Part shown: positions 1 through 63,617 of the stretch, one piece after another
Layout of the letters: each line of letters opens with the position of its first letter
Numbering within the stretch: position 1 is the first letter of the stretch
From: Lingula anatina
Lineage: Eukaryota > Brachiopoda > Lingulata > Lingulida > Lingulidae
Direction: 5' to 3'
NCBI RefSeq assembly: GCF_001039355.2
Contig: NW_019774947.1
Coordinates: 310,001-374,000 of the forward strand
Length of the DNA: 64,000 nucleotides
Translations under genes and position numbers: made by a program
The notes under the pieces: model-generated
Told to the model about the DNA's origin: nothing
Database searches by the model: none
Seen by the model: the letters and a program-made list of their open reading frames with translations, nothing else

Positions 1-1493
1 CCTATCTTCACCCTGTTGATTGACTGTCCAGTGTCCTGCTGTTACTTGGAGCGGCAGATGTCTTTGTAAAAACACTACAACACGGAGATAACATGACAGC
101 AGGTATGGTGGGTATGCAGGACAGCTACACTGGGATTCTCCAGAGAGATATTAGTGTATAGCTCACCATTCCTACACCTGGATACTGATAAAAACAAAAC
201 TTAGATGACATGTGGTCAAGAAATGTCTCTGATGGTCAGTGATCTGTGTTCAAATGATCTGTTGACCCTGCATATTGCATAGCAACCAAGAGTTGAATAG
301 AACTGAGGAAGATCACAGACTCCCCAAGACTGGAAGTATTGATTGTGATGCCTTATCTGAGGATTCTTGATAGACACTAATCTATAAAGCTGCTGATATG
401 ACAAACAACAACAATAACTGTGCTCACTAAGCCAGAGATTTATGATAAAACCTGCCTAGGATCTTGGCATATTGAATGTCTTTTGCCAACTGGTGTCTAA
501 GCAGTATTTTCAAAGACATTGTGGTAAAGAGAATTCCTATATCAACTAGGTGAAATAACTGTCTGTCAGCCTCCGACTTTTTTCAAAAATGTTCTTATGT
601 CAGGAAAATGGATAAAATTTTCAGGAAACAGTGCTAGCCAGTGAGAGGAAGATTGCAGTATTGATATTTATGTGATTAGTAGATAGGATTGAGTTTCTAC
701 TGAAGTCTTCCACAGGTTAACTGTCACTATGGCGAGGGCAAGTGAGAGACACTTCCTACATTGTCTGAAAAAACATATTCCACAGAGAACTGCAGATGTA
801 AGTATATAGTTTTTTTTTATCGGAATACATCACAACAAACATGCTACATAACAGTAACAGCATCATAATTTTTACTAAATATACTCTGTAAAATCTATCA
901 TCCTATTTTCATCATCATCTTTTTCATAAGTTTGCAAATGTAGACTTTTTCCATGCCTCCACCCTTCAGGGAGTACAAAGTGAAAAGCTTAAAATAATGA
1001 CCTTTGACACCAATTTAAATCAATATTTTTATTAATTTTTTAAAAGTATTCTAGTACAGAAAGCATGACCCCCCCTCCTCCCAGTGTACAGTTTGTAGTC
1101 TTGTGAATATTATGGTAAAAGTGGATGACCCCTAAGTGCAGTATGAAATTAAAAGTGCTTTCACACACAAGTTGAATACTGTGATAGTTATCACAGAGAT
1201 GCCCATATAGTGCACCCTTAATGATAATAGAGCATTCAGGCCCATTGTCTTCTACAGCAGTGAATATTCAGGAGGGTGGGGTGAGGAGGGGGGTAGCAAC
1301 TGACCTCAGTGACCTGTCCCAAGTTTCATTTTGACTGAAGATATCCTTGTTTTCCTACATAACCCTATAAATATCAAATCTGAAAAGGGAAATCGATGTT
1401 ATTTAAACCAGAAATGGATGTGTAGACAATTTTACCTTTTTTTTTTCGGAACCTGGAGTATTTTTGTAAAATGGTGGTTGATGGACAAACAGA
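1..1493. repeat. Duplicated segment, copy 1 (carries Rap GEF exon 1)
   Basis: This stretch is closely similar to 6907-8383, with scattered substitutions and one indel of a few tens of bases (extra bases near 847-870 that are absent near 7748). The match runs from the window edge, so the true left end is not visible, and it stops at about 1493. An exon-like 69-base reading frame (729-797) is identical in both copies. A single 'n' at 1646, about 150 bases past the end of the match, suggests the segment sits on a separate contig. It could be a real local duplication or a second allele placed beside the first. Confidence 0.85.
729..797 (+). CDS. RAPGEF2: Rap GEF first coding exon, duplicate copy
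   Basis: The exon encodes 23 residues beginning MARASERHFL and ending PQRTAD, followed by a GTAAGT donor in phase 0. An in-frame TGA lies 36 bases upstream of the ATG. The peptide lines up with the start of vertebrate RAPGEF2/6, where a short basic segment ending in ERTP-like residues precedes the first CNB-like domain. It would splice in frame onto the exon at 12280. The sequence is identical to 7635-7703. This copy lies left of the minus-strand gene and its putative promoter, so I consider it the less likely functional copy, perhaps a misplaced allele. Confidence 0.55.
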
Positions 1494-2009
1494 CAAACAC
1501 CATTGCCCCTCAGTCCTGATTCTTGTTGAATTGATCCTGGGTGTTTATAAGTGGCATGGATAGTATTTGGGTAACATTTCCATACAGTTTTATGTTTCAG
1601 CTTAATGTAATCAAGGAGTTATAACAGAAGGAGATTACACGCGTGNTAATGATAGAGTCTTAAATTATCACCTGCACAGCCAAAATAGTCATGACCATAT
1701 ATGAGAGAATATCAAAATATCATTTATGCATTTACAGAAGTCAAAATAATGGTGTACTAGCCTGTGGCCAGTTATTTCTAAAGGCAGTTATTTTTTTTAG
1801 AAAAAGTGGGCCTTATCACCACCCAAGTTGACTCAACTTTAGAAATTGCATAGAGCATAGATCAAAGTTTGATTCAGGGTAAATTATTTATCAGGCCACC
1901 CATAACCCCACTTGACAAGACATGCCTTGTGCATGCCAATGCCTTGGTTGTGTTGTAGAGAGGTGCTCATTTATATGAAGCAATAGAGTATAAACTGCAA
2001 GTAATTTAC
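1494..2009. other. Non-coding stretch with contig join
   Basis: The right end of the duplicated segment is followed by AT-rich sequence and the single 'n' at 1646. On the minus strand the frame of the 2010-2706 exon stays open to a TGA at 1891-1893, but a good splice donor at 2009 makes this stretch more likely to be intron. No other exon of that gene is evident here. Confidence 0.5.
1646..1646. other. Probable contig join (single n)
   Basis: One ambiguous base. The other two such positions in the window (53516 and 59236) are clearly sequence joins, so this one is probably the same kind. Confidence 0.7.
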
Positions 2010-2706
2010 CTTTCTGGTCTATCACTGCTGGGTTCTTCATTAACAATTTCATTATCTTTTGTCCTGCAGCCATCTTTTTCTTCATCTCCTCCTGGCTGCC
2101 ATGAGAGGCCGCGCACACTGTGCCCGGCTCTCCACACGTGTGAGCTACAGAGTTCAGACTAGACCTGGCAGCATCCAGGGCCTCAAATATATCAACCTCC
2201 TCTGCAGGATCCGAACTGTCTTGTGCCATCATTTGTGAGAGTAGTGCCATCTGTGGGGGCATCTGGACCTGCATGGCCCCTGGGACAGGACCACCAGCAG
2301 CACCTGTACCACCTTGTGACATAGGACTACCCTGCATCTGAATGCCTTGCATTGGAAAGGTTTGTCCCGCTGGCATGCCTCCCATTTGTCTCACTCCTGC
2401 TGGCATTGACATGTTTCCCACTCTTGGCATTGGCATGCCTCCCATTTTCCCCACAGAAGGCATGGGAATGCCTCCTCCCATTTGTCCTGGGATGGGGAAA
2501 CCTCCCATGGCTGGCATGGGTAAACCTCCCACTGGTACCATTCCTGGAATACCCCCCATTCCTGTCTGTCCTATGCCTCCACCCCCATGACTGTGCCCTC
2601 CTGGAAACAGTCCCTGGGGTATCCCTGCCATCCCCTGGGGAAATCCTCCACCCCCATGACTGTGGTTACACTGGCCACCGCCATGACTGTGTCCATGTGA
2701 TGCCAT
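2010..2706 (-). CDS. Unrecognised His/Gly/Met/Pro-rich protein, 5' coding exon
   Basis: The exon encodes 232 codons plus one base. I do not recognise the family. Residues 1-45 carry three HSHGGG-type clusters (about residues 6-11, 15-20 and 38-43), which could bind metal. Residues 45-160 are low-complexity Gly/Met/Pro with repeated PMP and MGG motifs. Residues 167-232 look folded: an acidic EEVDIFEALDAA segment, cysteines at 191 and 198, then a Lys-rich helix-like part ending PAVIDQK. The chosen start is the ATG at 2704-2706, four bases after a splice acceptor (ATTCTCCAG) on the minus strand. The exon ends AAAG before GTAAAT, in phase 1; further exons would lie at lower coordinates or outside the window. 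If the donor is not used, the frame runs to TGA at 1891 and gives 271 residues. The low-complexity composition makes homology hard to judge by eye. Confidence 0.7.
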
Positions 2707-2710
2707 TGCT

Positions 2711-2791
2711 CTGGAGAATAACAAGACCAAATGATTAATTTGTGTCTTATCCATCACTGGATTATCTTAATCTGAGTAAATGACCCCCACC

Positions 2792-2829
<38 letters not shown>

Positions 2830-2983
2830 AGTGTTTTTTTTTCACAAATCAAGTGCAAGCGTTTATTATAATTATGCATTCATTGGAATGCTTTCCCTTT
2901 AAAAAATATAATCAACAGTTACTAAACATGCAGTTCGACATGTGTGGACTAAAAACATATTCGCAAATGCTCAGAATGCTTAC
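2711..2983 (-). other. Putative 5'UTR intron of the minus-strand gene
   Basis: On the minus strand a GTAAGC donor begins at 2983 and the acceptor ends at 2711, giving a 273-base intron just before the coding start. It contains a CA/GT microsatellite at 2795-2827. The model is inferred from splice signals only. Confidence 0.45.
2795..2827. repeat. (CA)n microsatellite
   Basis: An uninterrupted CA run of about 16 units inside the putative 5'UTR intron of the minus-strand gene. Confidence 0.95.
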
Positions 2984-3110
2984 CACAATGACACGGTTTA
3001 GACTGCAACTCGGTGAGACTTCCTCTTCACTTCTCAGTTTCCATGTGTGTACAACAACCTACCTAGGTCTAATGAAAGGGAGAATCTGATTAGTCAAAAT
3101 TTTGTGCCTT
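2984..3110 (-). other. Putative non-coding first exon of the minus-strand gene
   Basis: The minus-strand sequence ends ATTGTG before GTAAGC, a good donor. There is no coding signal. The 5' limit is unknown; about 3110 is a guess based on the neighbouring CpG-rich patch. Confidence 0.35.
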
Positions 3111-3455
3111 CCACAGGGATAAATGTACTTTGAATATTATTTTGATTTTTTGGAAAATATATATGCTTTAAAACCTTAATATTACATTATATTTTATAAT
3201 AAATGCATATTTGAATATATAATTAATGTTATAAAGGATAAAAAACAGAAATCTTTTGAAAATAAACTTTAAATCCCTGTGTTTTAGACAGTGCTCTAAT
3301 CAGGCCAATCGGAACCAGTGAGACCAGTGTTACCGAATGACTCACAAGCCTCGCTTTCAACACTTGGCCTAATTCCGCCAGTCTGTTTTAGACGGGCCGC
3401 GAAATTCTTAAAAATTTATCTACCTTCGTCCGGATATTTATCATGTTTTCAGATG
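3111..3455. promoter_or_regulatory. Candidate divergent promoter
   Basis: Positions about 3300-3435 hold a cluster of CpG dinucleotides (in CCAATCGG, CCGAAT, CTCGC, TTCCGCC, GACGGGCCGCG and TCGTCCGG) in otherwise CpG-poor, AT-rich DNA, and a CCAAT box at about 3304. A minus-strand donor lies to the left (2983). A plus-strand GTATGT donor follows at 3456. This arrangement fits divergent transcription of the minus-strand gene and a 5'UTR exon of the Rap GEF. It is inferred from composition and splice signals only. Confidence 0.4.
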
Positions 3456-6400
3456 GTATGTATAGTTCAGAACATATATACATATTTTAAATATGTGTTA
3501 TATGTATTTTGTAATTTATGAAGGCTTTAGGTTGGGAAAATGGCGAAAAAAACCGTCGGTAAATGTGGGCTGTTATGAATGTTATGAAAATTTCAGGAGT
3601 AAACTCGATTAAAATGAAATTATTTACAGCTCTGCTGTAGAGGAATTCGGTAGGTATTTATTTACTTAAAGACAGGAATTGTGATCTTTTTTCTACAGTT
3701 AATGCGTGTATAAAGCATTTTTAATATATGCAGCTGTAATTAAGTGATCAAATAGATCGAGATATGAGTAAAACTAAAAAAAAGTTGCTTTAAAACATTT
3801 AACATTGTGGTTTGATTAGTCATGAACTGTGGTAGATTAATTGCCAGTCATACAAATTAGCCTAATTAATGTAGTTACTGGCTTGATACTATGTTTAATG
3901 TCTGTTAATTGTAATATTTATGAGCAATTAAACAGTCATTTAAAATGCTCCATCTCATAATGCTACAGATCCAACATAGCAACATATCCCAAAGTGGTTA
4001 TGATTTGGTTCTGCAAGTTCTCACTGCAAAATTTGTTTTAAAATAGTCAGGTTCATAGTTACTAGTATGGATTTTTTTTCCTTCATGGTACCAATAAATT
4101 TGTTTATAGTCAACCTAATCAGAGATTCCATATTTTGGTAGAAAAAATACTTAATTGTATGAAAATTATAACCTTATAATGGGTTTGCTACCTCGGCTGA
4201 CTTATTCCCACTGTCTAGCTGCATACTTTTGTCAAAAATTTTAAGCATGCAAACAGAAAACTATCCAAGTAGTAAGTTTTTCTTGGAGTCCTAACAGACA
4301 AAAATAGATCATAAATGGTTTTGCAACTTATGATTAGTTTGTGAAAACTTAGCTATGAAGATTGAACAGAAACTACAGTGGTCCTAGATAGTAATACTGC
4401 AACTTGTACTACTACTACACGCCAAGTTGCATGCTCTAGTAATGGAAGTACACACATTTGCCCGTAGGTCATAGGGCAGGTTGAGCATGAATAACCTGAT
4501 TTTTTTATAGCCATTGTGTGGTAGAGTGAAATGACACTTGTAGTAGTACAGTTAGTATTGGGAAGGAGGACAGGTAACTTGATGTCTTTGTTACCTGACA
4601 TGTCAAAGTGGGTGTCACTATATTTATAGACTGACACTTATGGGGTTGGTGATTTTGGGGTGGGTTAATAGAAATGTTAATACCCAGTTGGGTTCTTCTG
4701 AAGAAAGTCTTTGTTTTTTTTTTAGTCCTTCCTTATGCCAAGAGATTTTAAAAGAGAAAATTAGCAAAAAATAGCACAAGATTTGTGAAGAACAGTTTTG
4801 GTGTCAGGGGAAGTAAGGTGGATGTTTTTTTGTCAGATGCAGTGCCCTGTTAATTTTAAATATGACTATTTACCATATATGTATTATTTATTTAGCTGTT
4901 GTATTGAATAACTCATCTGAGGAAGATACAAGTTTCAGACGATTGACTATTTTAAATTGTTTCGAATCATTTAAGCTTAGGAGGTCATTTTACCAATATC
5001 AAGTGATAAGCCCTTAAAAATTGATTCCATTCTATTAGTGCTGATGGAAAAGTTAAAATGTGAATGGCATTTACATTACATATAAAGCAGCACACTTTGT
5101 TGATTTATTAACTTCACACATAAATATGGATCAGGCATATCGTATCTATGATTTTCAATTAAGCATTTCTTTGGTTTATTGCCAGTTCCTGGTGTTAGTG
5201 TATTTGGAACATGAAATAGTAATTTTCTTGGTAAATCGCATTTGATAGATCACAGCCACACACAGTTACTCATCTTTTAAATGGATGATGGCAAAATGAT
5301 GATGAATGCGTGCTTTATGTAGGTATCATTTATATCCTTATTGAGTTTATCGTTGTAATGATTTAGCACATAATGAAATTGTGAGAATTTTGTTTTTTCA
5401 CTTCCTGCATTGAGTTTTATTCATATATAATTTTGGGTGAGAGTCACCAGTTCAATATTATACTTGAAGATGTCACGTGAGTAGTGCCCTGTTTTTATTT
5501 GGTTTGCTTACAGAAGTCGAGGGCTGAAAGGTCAAGCTCCAATCAGTGAGTACACTGTTAAGTCGAAGCTGTCAGCAGCACAATGTAATCTAATTAATTA
5601 CCCACTCATTAACTTAATTCTGTTGACAGCCACTGATAAGGCTGTTTGAGCAGTAATTGTTAACGTATAACCTCTGCCAGTGTCGTAATCTTGTTTTTAT
5701 GGAAACGTGTGCCTTGCTTCATAGTCACTGATGAGACTTTTCCTACTTTTGTCGCAATTCTTACTTTTTCAGGGTCATTTGGGTAATTCTTGTGAATCGT
5801 GAACCCTGGACCCCTGGCCACGTTTCTTACTTTTTCAGTAAGGACTGGTCTCATCCTTGCATAGTGTGTGTTCACTTAAAAAATCATCTTTTTAAGTACC
5901 GCTTACAGTTGATTCATTGTATGACGTAATTTCATTGTTTAACTTAAAAGAATGTACCGCAGGCAATTGAAATTTGACTCAATGGTGTTTTTTTTTGTTG
6001 AAGTTGATCCTTTCTTTTCTTTATTTATAACACTCTAAAAACATTTACTCTGCAGCTGAAGTGCTGATTTACTTTGCTATTGTTTCTGTGTTAAGAGGTC
6101 CCGAGAGCAGAATGAATTGTGTACCCCTTAAAGAATAAAAAGACTAAAACAAATCAACATAGCAGTGATCCATTGAATTGCTTTATTTTTGAAAGTAGGC
6201 TGCATCAAATGTATTGTAGGTTATTTTTCAAATGGAAAAAGTTAGCCTTCAAAATATATTTATATCTTTGAAAAAAAAAGTGAGTTTTTTGCATAATGTA
6301 CAAGTTTATCCCGGTGATGTTTCCCCCAGCTGGGTGAAATACCACGACACCCGTGATTATGTGTCTGGGCCAACAGACGTGTGTTAAGTTGAATGTTTTA

Positions 6401-6906
6401 TGAAAAAAGTGTTTGGACACCTGTTGATCCACTAAGGTATTGCCTTGATGAATCATACCATTGAGTTAATGGAGCTCTTTTGAGTAAGTCACAGACTCCT
6501 GGATGAAAGGGGTTTAGAAAATCCAAAATCTAAATTTTTGGGGCATTTAAAGCACAATTTGTCAAGCCTGAGGTTTTCTTGAATTTTTCAGTTGTAAATC
6601 ATCATCATTGCTCTTCGTCCCGCGTGGGACATAAGGCCACAATTAGAACCACTCAGTTGTAATTAGAACCACTTATCTTTTTCGTGAACAATTTTATCTA
6701 GTTGTTAATCTTTATTTTGATGTCAGAATAGCTTTTATTTGAAAATAATCAAAATTTTACTTTATATTCCAGGAAATGCACACAGTGGGCACCTAGAACA
6801 CTGACCCATGGTTGTATGCTATAAGATTAGAGTCCAGTTCATTGGCATGTCAGTGTCAATCTTCCCCAAACCAAAACATTACTGACAGGTGTCAATCATT
6901 CCGTGA
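3456..6906. other. AT-rich non-coding region
   Basis: No exon is recognisable on either strand. If the Rap GEF starts at the 3111-3455 promoter, this is its 5'UTR intron. A short palindromic repeat fragment lies at 6611-6640. The 71-residue minus-strand frame at 5660-5875 contains two related DNA segments and resembles no family I know. Confidence 0.5.
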
Positions 6907-7634
6907 CCTATCTTCACCCTGTTGATTGACTGTCCAGCGTCCTGCTGTTACTTGGAGCGGCAGATGTCTTTGTAAAAACACTACAACACGGTGATAACAT
7001 GACAGCAGGTATGGTGGGTATGCAGGACAGCTACACTGGGATTCTCCATAGAAATTTTACTGTATAGCCCACCATTCCTATACCTGGATACTGATAAAAA
7101 CAAAACTTGGATGACATGTGGTCAAGAAATGTCTCTGATGGTCAGTGATCTGTGTTCAAGTGATCTGTTGACCCTGCATATTGCATAGCAACCAAGATCT
7201 GAATAGAACTGAGGAAGATCACGGACTCCCCAAGACTGGAAGTATTGATTGTGATGCCTTATCTGAGGATTCTTGATAGACACTAATCTATAAAGCTGCT
7301 GATATGACAAACAACAACAATAACTGTGCTCACTAAGCCAGAGATTTATGATAAAACCTGCCCAGGATCTTGGCATATTGAACGTCTTTTGCCAACTGGT
7401 GTTTAAGCAGTATTTTCAAAGACATTGTGGTAAGGAGAAATCCTATATCAACTAGGTGAAATAACTGTCTGTCAGCCTCCGACTTTTTTCAAAAATGTTC
7501 TTATGTCAGGAAAATGGATAAAATTTTCAAGAAACAGTGCTAGCCAGTGAGAGGAAGATTGCAGTATTGATATTTATGTGATTAGTAGATAGGATTGAGT
7601 TTCTACTGAAGTCTTCCACAGGTTAACTGTCACT

Positions 7635-58197
<50,563 letters not shown>

Positions 58198-58225
58198 GTA
58201 AGTTTATAAGTGTGGATTGTATATC

Positions 58226-58512
58226 AGCTAACACAATGTTATATATAACACAGTGTCACATCTTACACATTGGTACACCTAACACAATGATATATGTAAC
58301 ACAGTGTCACATCTTACACATTGGTACACCTAACGCAATGTTATATGTAACACAGTGTCACATCTTACACATTGGTACACCTAACACAATGTTATATGTA
58401 ACACAGTGTCACATCTTACACATTGGTACACCTAACGCAATGTTATATGTAACACAGTGTCACATCTTACACATTGGTACACCTAACACAATGTTATATA
58501 CCAACAACCTAA
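58226..58512. repeat. Minisatellite, 51-base unit, about 5.6 copies (allele 1)
   Basis: TCTTACACATTGGTACACCT recurs at 58261, 58312, 58363 and further, every 51 bases, 29 bases after the exon 4 donor. Since 51 is a multiple of three, a frame stays open through it and gives a false repeat protein. Confidence 0.95.
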
Positions 58513-59235
58513 CACTGTCACATCAAACATGATAGTATCCTAGCTGTCACATTGCCAAGCCTATCACTTCCCCACATATCATATTATCAAATATTCATTT
58601 CAAATACAGAGAGAATTACAAATTTTATATTTAAGAAAGAAATATTGTGTCCATGTCTCAGAAAACAAATGTAGTGTCTGGCAGAGTTTTAAGGCCAAGT
58701 TTGCAGAAGGAATTTACAATGATTTATTTAATCAGTGAGACATGTGCCCTCATTTGTAATTTACCACCTTAGTGGAGGGAAATAGACACAACATCTGCTT
58801 GCTTAGCAACCACTACACATTTGGCTGGAAATGTCATGAATTATTACTTAGCTGGTAATAAAATGAGAGGTGTTTGACACTGGGACACCATTACTTAAAG
58901 GAAGAGATGTATTATTTTTGGATAACTCATTGTCAGAGAGGTGGATTCTGTAGAAGGATAATTTATACATATGTTCACTTTATTCATTATTCAAGGTGGG
59001 ATGCATTTCTGAAAGGAAAGTCAGGGCAACACTTATCTTTATTTGTTTGATTCATTACTTTTAATCTTGAGTATGCATTGATCTTGTTGCAATGAAACAA
59101 TTTGTGTGGCTTTTTTTTCTGCTTCACAGGTTTTTTCCCTTTGGTAATATTTTTCATTTGTATTATCCAGTCAAGTTTGAGGGAATAGAAATCAAGCGTA
59201 ATGGCTCCTATGTTTTCATCCATTCAGAGAAAAAT
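58513..59235 (+). other. Intron 4, 5' part (allelic block 1)
   Basis: AT-rich sequence after the minisatellite up to the contig join. No exon is seen. Confidence 0.6.
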
Positions 59236-59236
59236 N
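59236..59236. other. Contig join (single n)
   Basis: The next 188 bases (59237-59424) are identical to 53328-53515, the end of the earlier contig. Confidence 0.95.
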
Positions 59237-62200
59237 TTTGTGTTAGTTTAAGACACTTAATGTGAATGTTATTGCCTTATTGATTTCTGTTTAATAAAAA
59301 AGTGTTATCTTTATTATTATGTGTTCCTGGAGCAAATGAGGGATGTTTTTTTCAAAGATGAATAAGATTTTATAGTGAAATATAAAAAAATTCTAACTGG
59401 AAAAAAAAATACAGAAGAAAAATAACTTAATGAAGAGTGTATGTTTTCTCTATAACTTTGCCATCCTAAAAGCTGCAGGGTTTCAAGATTGAAGGGGAAA
59501 AAAGCAGAAAAGTCCTGAAATTTAGCTCCAAATGAAGAGTTTAAATTCCAACATGATTTTTGTATGTATTTTTGCACTCAAAGCACAAAACATCAGCAGG
59601 CTTTCCAGCTTTTTAATGTGACTTAAAGAAAGCTATAAAAGAAATCCCATACCATCATTTCAATTGGCACCAGGCACCTGGGGCTCTCCAAACTGATCCA
59701 CCCTGGTTTATTTACCTGTGGTGAATTTTTTGCTACCTGTTTTACAGGTGATTAAAAGATATCCAGGTCTCTTGGGATTATCCTTATTGTATGGTACTTG
59801 ACTAACCTAATAACTGGGGAGATTTTGTTTGCAACCATTTTTGACTCGGATTAGTGTATTTTTCTGCATAGCTAATAAAAGGAGGAAAAAGAAGAAGAAG
59901 TAGAAGAGAGAGAGATAAAGAGAGAGAGAGAGTGTATATTTGTTATGGTTCTACAGTTATCTTATTAGCTAAGAATATACACAGATAACCACATTTTATT
60001 TTATTGCAAATTCTCATTGTATAAAACCCTTGCTGTTCCTTAGATCATAATATTATCCTGTAGAAGTTTGCCAAAAACAGTGTTTAACTGCCCTAGTCAC
60101 TTATGGTGATATGGTATGTCCATGCTATCCAGGGTGGTCTAGTACAGGTGGTAATTTGGCAGGTGTGGGATGTTACATATATCTGTAGTAGGCAGTGTCA
60201 ATAGCAGTAGCAAACTAACAGGAATTTTTATCTGGATGAGTTTCAAATTATGTTTAGAAGGTAGCATTGTTCTATTCTGGTTTTCGATGATGGACAATAT
60301 GTTATAAATATATTTTTCACATATTTGGATCTTTACATTTTGGTCTTCTCCATCCCCATTACCCTGTGTTGCGCCCCTTCCCCCCACTAAAATCTTAACT
60401 GGTAATTTGCTTTGCTTGTCTGTATCTATATCTCATTTGTACTGCACATGACAGAAACATAGAAATAAAGACAATCTGATTATCTTTCAACAATTCCGCC
60501 CACATCTATCTAAGATATAATGTTGCCATGAGATGTGTCTGTCAAATAGCTCAAATTGTACCTAATGTAGCGTGTAAAGCCTCCATGTGAATACTGCTTC
60601 TTCACTTGGTTGGTTTGGTGGGTCTAATCAGTAGTACACCTACATATCACATTACCTCTCATGACACTCCACAACACTCACAGTGAATGTCTGCTTTATC
60701 TGTAACATATATTGGGTACGTTTGACTTTATTTTATTACTAGATTTAACCCTCTTCTTGAAATTACTCTCATTGTTTCATCCATAAATTTTTTTTTGTTG
60801 ATTACAGAATTACCCAATCCCATTCTCATCTCCTTTGATTAAAATAATGGGCCTTTTTTCATCATGTTTTGTCGGAGTTTGTTAAAAAGATTGACAGCTC
60901 TGTGAGCTTTCTTCTTATTGGATGATTCCACCTTCAGTTAAGGTGAGCAGTTAGCATCATACACAATTATTGTCGGCTTATACCAGTACGGGCTCACAAA
61001 TATGGATTTTGTGGAATTTTTTTTTTCGTTAGCAATAAATGGAATAGATGTTATTATGAGTTAAGATCTGCTCATTATATCTGTGTGCAATTAAGTATAG
61101 TTTTTCAATGTGCAGGTGCTCTTTGTCTCTATTATTATCAATCTGTTTGAGTAATTGTTGTGATGAGTCATCATGGACTTAAGGCTGCGTTCAGTTTGTT
61201 CTAAATGAAATGGTTTTCAAAATACCTGAATATATTCTATGTTGTGTACTTTCTTTCTTCTCTCTGCTCATGGCAAATTTTGCTGATTGCTTGATGTTAT
61301 GTTTACATGGTATGGAGTGATAGCAGTGAGGCCTTTAATTTCTGAAGTTACGCTCAAAACGTTTTTGGTTGAAACTGTCCTGAACCTGATGGTTTGGTGA
61401 TGATAGTAGTAGGACATCTGCTGAGGCAATTCAATTACTTCATAGCCGTTTTATGTCCTATGCTCCACTACAGGATATGTGTCATACCTGTCATTAAAAA
61501 AGTTGCTTTGTCAATACAAAACATTATAGATAACTATGACCTGTTATTTGAAAATATTGTCTCTTTTTATCCTGAATATGTATTTGTGCACAGTTGCAAT
61601 TGCATTTCACACTCAACTTGATGGTTAATGTGTTGATCAGTGTTAGTTTTTACCTGAAGAATTATCATTTATTAGTTTTCAAGATAATCATGAAGTTATC
61701 CCAGATGCGGTTTACAGCCACATTTTGATAATAAAACAGTATATTTAATTTTTAAAATAAGGGTCAGTTTTGAGAGAAAAGGTTACTTTATCACCTGCGA
61801 GCTCATAATGTTTACTGATTGATTTATTATTCACATAAATATGTTGTATTATAGTTATTTCTTAAAAATGATAAGTAAGGTCACATCAATATGATCAATA
61901 TTATTGATGAGGGTAAGGATCTTACTCTTACCTACTGGTATGCGGCTGTTATTTATTTATTTAATGATCAAGTCATGCAGGTGGTTGATGAACTTCGTGC
62001 ACGGTATTCCTGTCACGTCACTGCAGTTATTGATATGGTGTGTATTACCTGTGGGTATCTTTCCTGGCATGTCATTCTCAGTAACCTCTGCATGTAATGT
62101 CACAGAACAGATGGAGTAATGATCTCACTGTAGCAGTTTGGTAGTATGGTGGTGTGAATCTGGACGAAGTTTTGAGGATTTTAGTATTTGGGAAAAATGT

Positions 62201-63125
62201 TACCTGGAATGAAAAATTGGTAGGTGATGTGTATTGTTTGTATTGATTCTTATTCTGACACTCTCCTTGTCTCTTTCTTTCTTCGTCTGGGATAGTCACA
62301 GCATAGATATCATAGGTATATTGTCACAGGGTATATAGTATAATGATGTCCACAAACCTCTTTATGTACAGTGATGCCTATGCTTCCTACATTGTTCTGC
62401 TTCTGGTGTAAGAATTAAATGTGAGATTTAAGAGAGCCACCTCTAAAATTGCTGCCTGGAATGAAATGAATGATGGGTTAGATATTATTGTCAAAACCGT
62501 GTCATCTTTGTAAACAGTTCATTTGAAGTCAAAGAAAGCTGTTGAGATAATGACACATGTATGTCCCTGTATGTAGCAATATAAATTTCATGTTGAGCCA
62601 AAATGTTCATTAGCTTGGTAGTTAGATACTTTATGAAAATTATCAAACGTATTTAAGTATTTCGGTTAGTGTTTGATAATTTTCATTCAGTAATTATCAT
62701 GTTGTCGTTTACTATGGTTTTTTTATATTAAGATTATTTTGTCTGTTTAAGGTATAGAGGTATGGATTGCATATCATTTGAAATTAAGGGATAATTTTGG
62801 ATGTGTGCACCATATTTTTCAATTCATATTTACTGATAGCATATGCAGAAATATTTTTGTACATAGAAAAGGACATGATTGCCCCAAGACCTTTGACAAG
62901 AATGATCAGATCATAATGTCCAAATAATAATATATGGGAAAGTTGCTATGTGAATGGTCAAAGGTAAAGAACAGAATAAAGGGATTATCTCGGTTATTTG
63001 TTTGTTTGCGTGCGAACTGTGTAGGCTTATTGACGTACCTGAAGGTTATATGAGGGTATTTCTTTCGGATTGTAATAGTTACATGTGATGACAAATTTGA
63101 TGTTTTTCATTTGTTTGGCATTGCA

Positions 63126-63133
63126 GTGTGTGG

Positions 63134-63179
<46 letters not shown>

Positions 63180-63189
63180 GTGTGTGTGT
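63126..63189. repeat. (GT)n microsatellite, allele 2
   Basis: Shorter counterpart of the tract at 57605-57692. Confidence 0.92.
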
Positions 63190-63617
63190 CTTTTCTGTAT
63201 ATTTGAATGAGGAGAGAAAAAGAGCATTCTCTTTCATCCTCACTTTTAAAAATAAATACCAATTATCTTCTAAACAACAAACAACATAGCATTGAATGCT
63301 ATAAACTGTCTCTCACATTTATTGTATTTTATATCGTCACCACAGCTGGTGATATGTACTTAGTAGCATCCTTTATAGTGTCTAGTATTTTAGCTGGGGG
63401 GCAAATGCGACCTAATATTCATCCCCACATCTAGGTGTCATAAGAACACATAAAACAGTGTTGCACAAGAAGAAAAAACAATGAAGAGAAGTTTTGGGGG
63501 GATCGAAGAAGTTTTCCCTATATAAACATTACTACCACTATTGTTTTTCATAGCTTTTTTATTTCATTTTATTCAAATGAAGGTTTGGTGTAAATGAGAT
63601 TTTTATTTATTTTTTAG

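Noticed and set aside
2342-2738. Plus-strand frames of 82 and 128 codons
   Set aside because: They are antisense shadows of the Gly/Met/Pro-rich minus-strand exon, whose composition suppresses stops on the other strand.
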